Shown here: positions 6,819 through 7,025 of the stretch, one piece after another
Numbering within the stretch: the stretch's first letter is position 1
How the letters are laid out: each line of letters begins with the position of its first letter
Source: Azonexaceae bacterium
GTDB lineage: Bacteria > Pseudomonadota > Gammaproteobacteria > Burkholderiales > Rhodocyclaceae
Length of the DNA stretch: 7,025 nt
Direction: 5' to 3'
NCBI GenBank assembly: GCA_009469665.1
Contig: SSTB01000026.1
Location: 1-7,025 of the forward strand
Made by a program: the position numbers and the translations under genes
Notes under the pieces: generated by a model
Databases searched by the model: none
Told to the model about the DNA's origin: nothing
The model's input: only the letters and a program-made list of their open reading frames with translations

Positions 6819-7025
6819 ATGAACGCTGCCAATCCTCTCCTCGCCTTCGCCCGCCCCCAATCCCCCCACGTCCTGCCACAGTTCGAGACGATCGCCCCGG
6901 AGCACGTCCAGCCAGCCCTCTCCGGCCTGCTGGCCGACGCCCGGTCGCTGCAGGAGCGGCTCACGGCCGCCACGGTCCCCGCCACCTGGGACGACTTCGC
7001 CGGACCGCTGGCGGATGGGATCGAG
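6819..7025 (+). CDS. prlC: Oligopeptidase A (M3 family zinc peptidase), N-terminal part
   Basis: The first 69 codons are visible and the frame is open to the right edge. The N-terminus NPLLAF (residues 5-10), then LPQFETIAPEHVQPAL (19-34) and TWDDFAGPL (58-66), matches the start of oligopeptidase A (PrlC/OpdA), a cytoplasmic peptidase that degrades short peptides, including cleaved signal peptides. Full-length members have about 680 residues; the HEXXH zinc site would lie well outside this window, so catalytic competence cannot be judged. The ATG at 6819 is chosen because NPLL directly follows the start in homologues. No ribosome binding site is visible; the bases before it are CCACCCCCGCC. 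The intrinsic terminator ending at 6807 lies just upstream. Confidence 0.87.
   Translation, partial: MNAANPLLAFARPQSPHVLPQFETIAPEHVQPALSGLLADARSLQERLTAATVPATWDDFAGPLADGIE

Overview
The window looks like chromosomal DNA of a GC-rich betaproteobacterium, most likely Rhodocyclales-like. This is inferred from the class II Calvin-type aldolase next to pyruvate kinase, the long form of PurC, the DUF3422 and DUF2189 proteins, and strong G/C bias at third codon positions. All recognised genes lie on the + strand. I saw no tRNA, rRNA, CRISPR array or intact mobile element.

Layout. (1) Positions 1-684 hold the 3' part of a DUF4349-type envelope protein with a coiled coil and a C-terminal membrane helix. 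(2) Pyruvate kinase (681-2126) starts inside that gene's stop codon, through an ATGA overlap. (3) After 25 bases comes class II fructose-1,6-bisphosphate aldolase (2152-3216), closed by a strong intrinsic terminator (3233-3261). Genes 1-3 look like one transcription unit. (4) A DUF3422 membrane protein (3333-4622) has its own TATAAT box. (5) A 376-base non-coding gap (4623-4998) has lower GC in its middle. It carries a perfect 12-bp inverted repeat around an 8-base spacer and ends in the purC promoter. (6) purC (4999-5931) starts with GTG and contains an unusual Ala/Gly-rich insertion. (7) A DUF2189 multi-pass membrane protein (5994-6761) has a strong ribosome binding site and is followed by an intrinsic terminator (6782-6807). 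(8) The start of oligopeptidase A (prlC, from 6819) runs off the right edge.

How the genes work together. Pyk and Fba are central carbon enzymes: the aldolase is reversible and serves glycolysis, gluconeogenesis or the Calvin cycle, while Pyk is the irreversible last step of glycolysis. PurC catalyses a middle step of de novo purine synthesis. The three DUF proteins are envelope or membrane proteins of unknown role, and PrlC is a cytoplasmic metallopeptidase.

This is mostly ordinary housekeeping sequence, and I do not see a convincing new multi-gene system. The points most worth checking are the loxP-like inverted repeat in the low-GC gap, the residue signature of a K+-independent pyruvate kinase, the translational overlap of an envelope gene with pyk, the purC insertion with its slippage-like repeat, and the terminator placed 11 bases before the prlC start.
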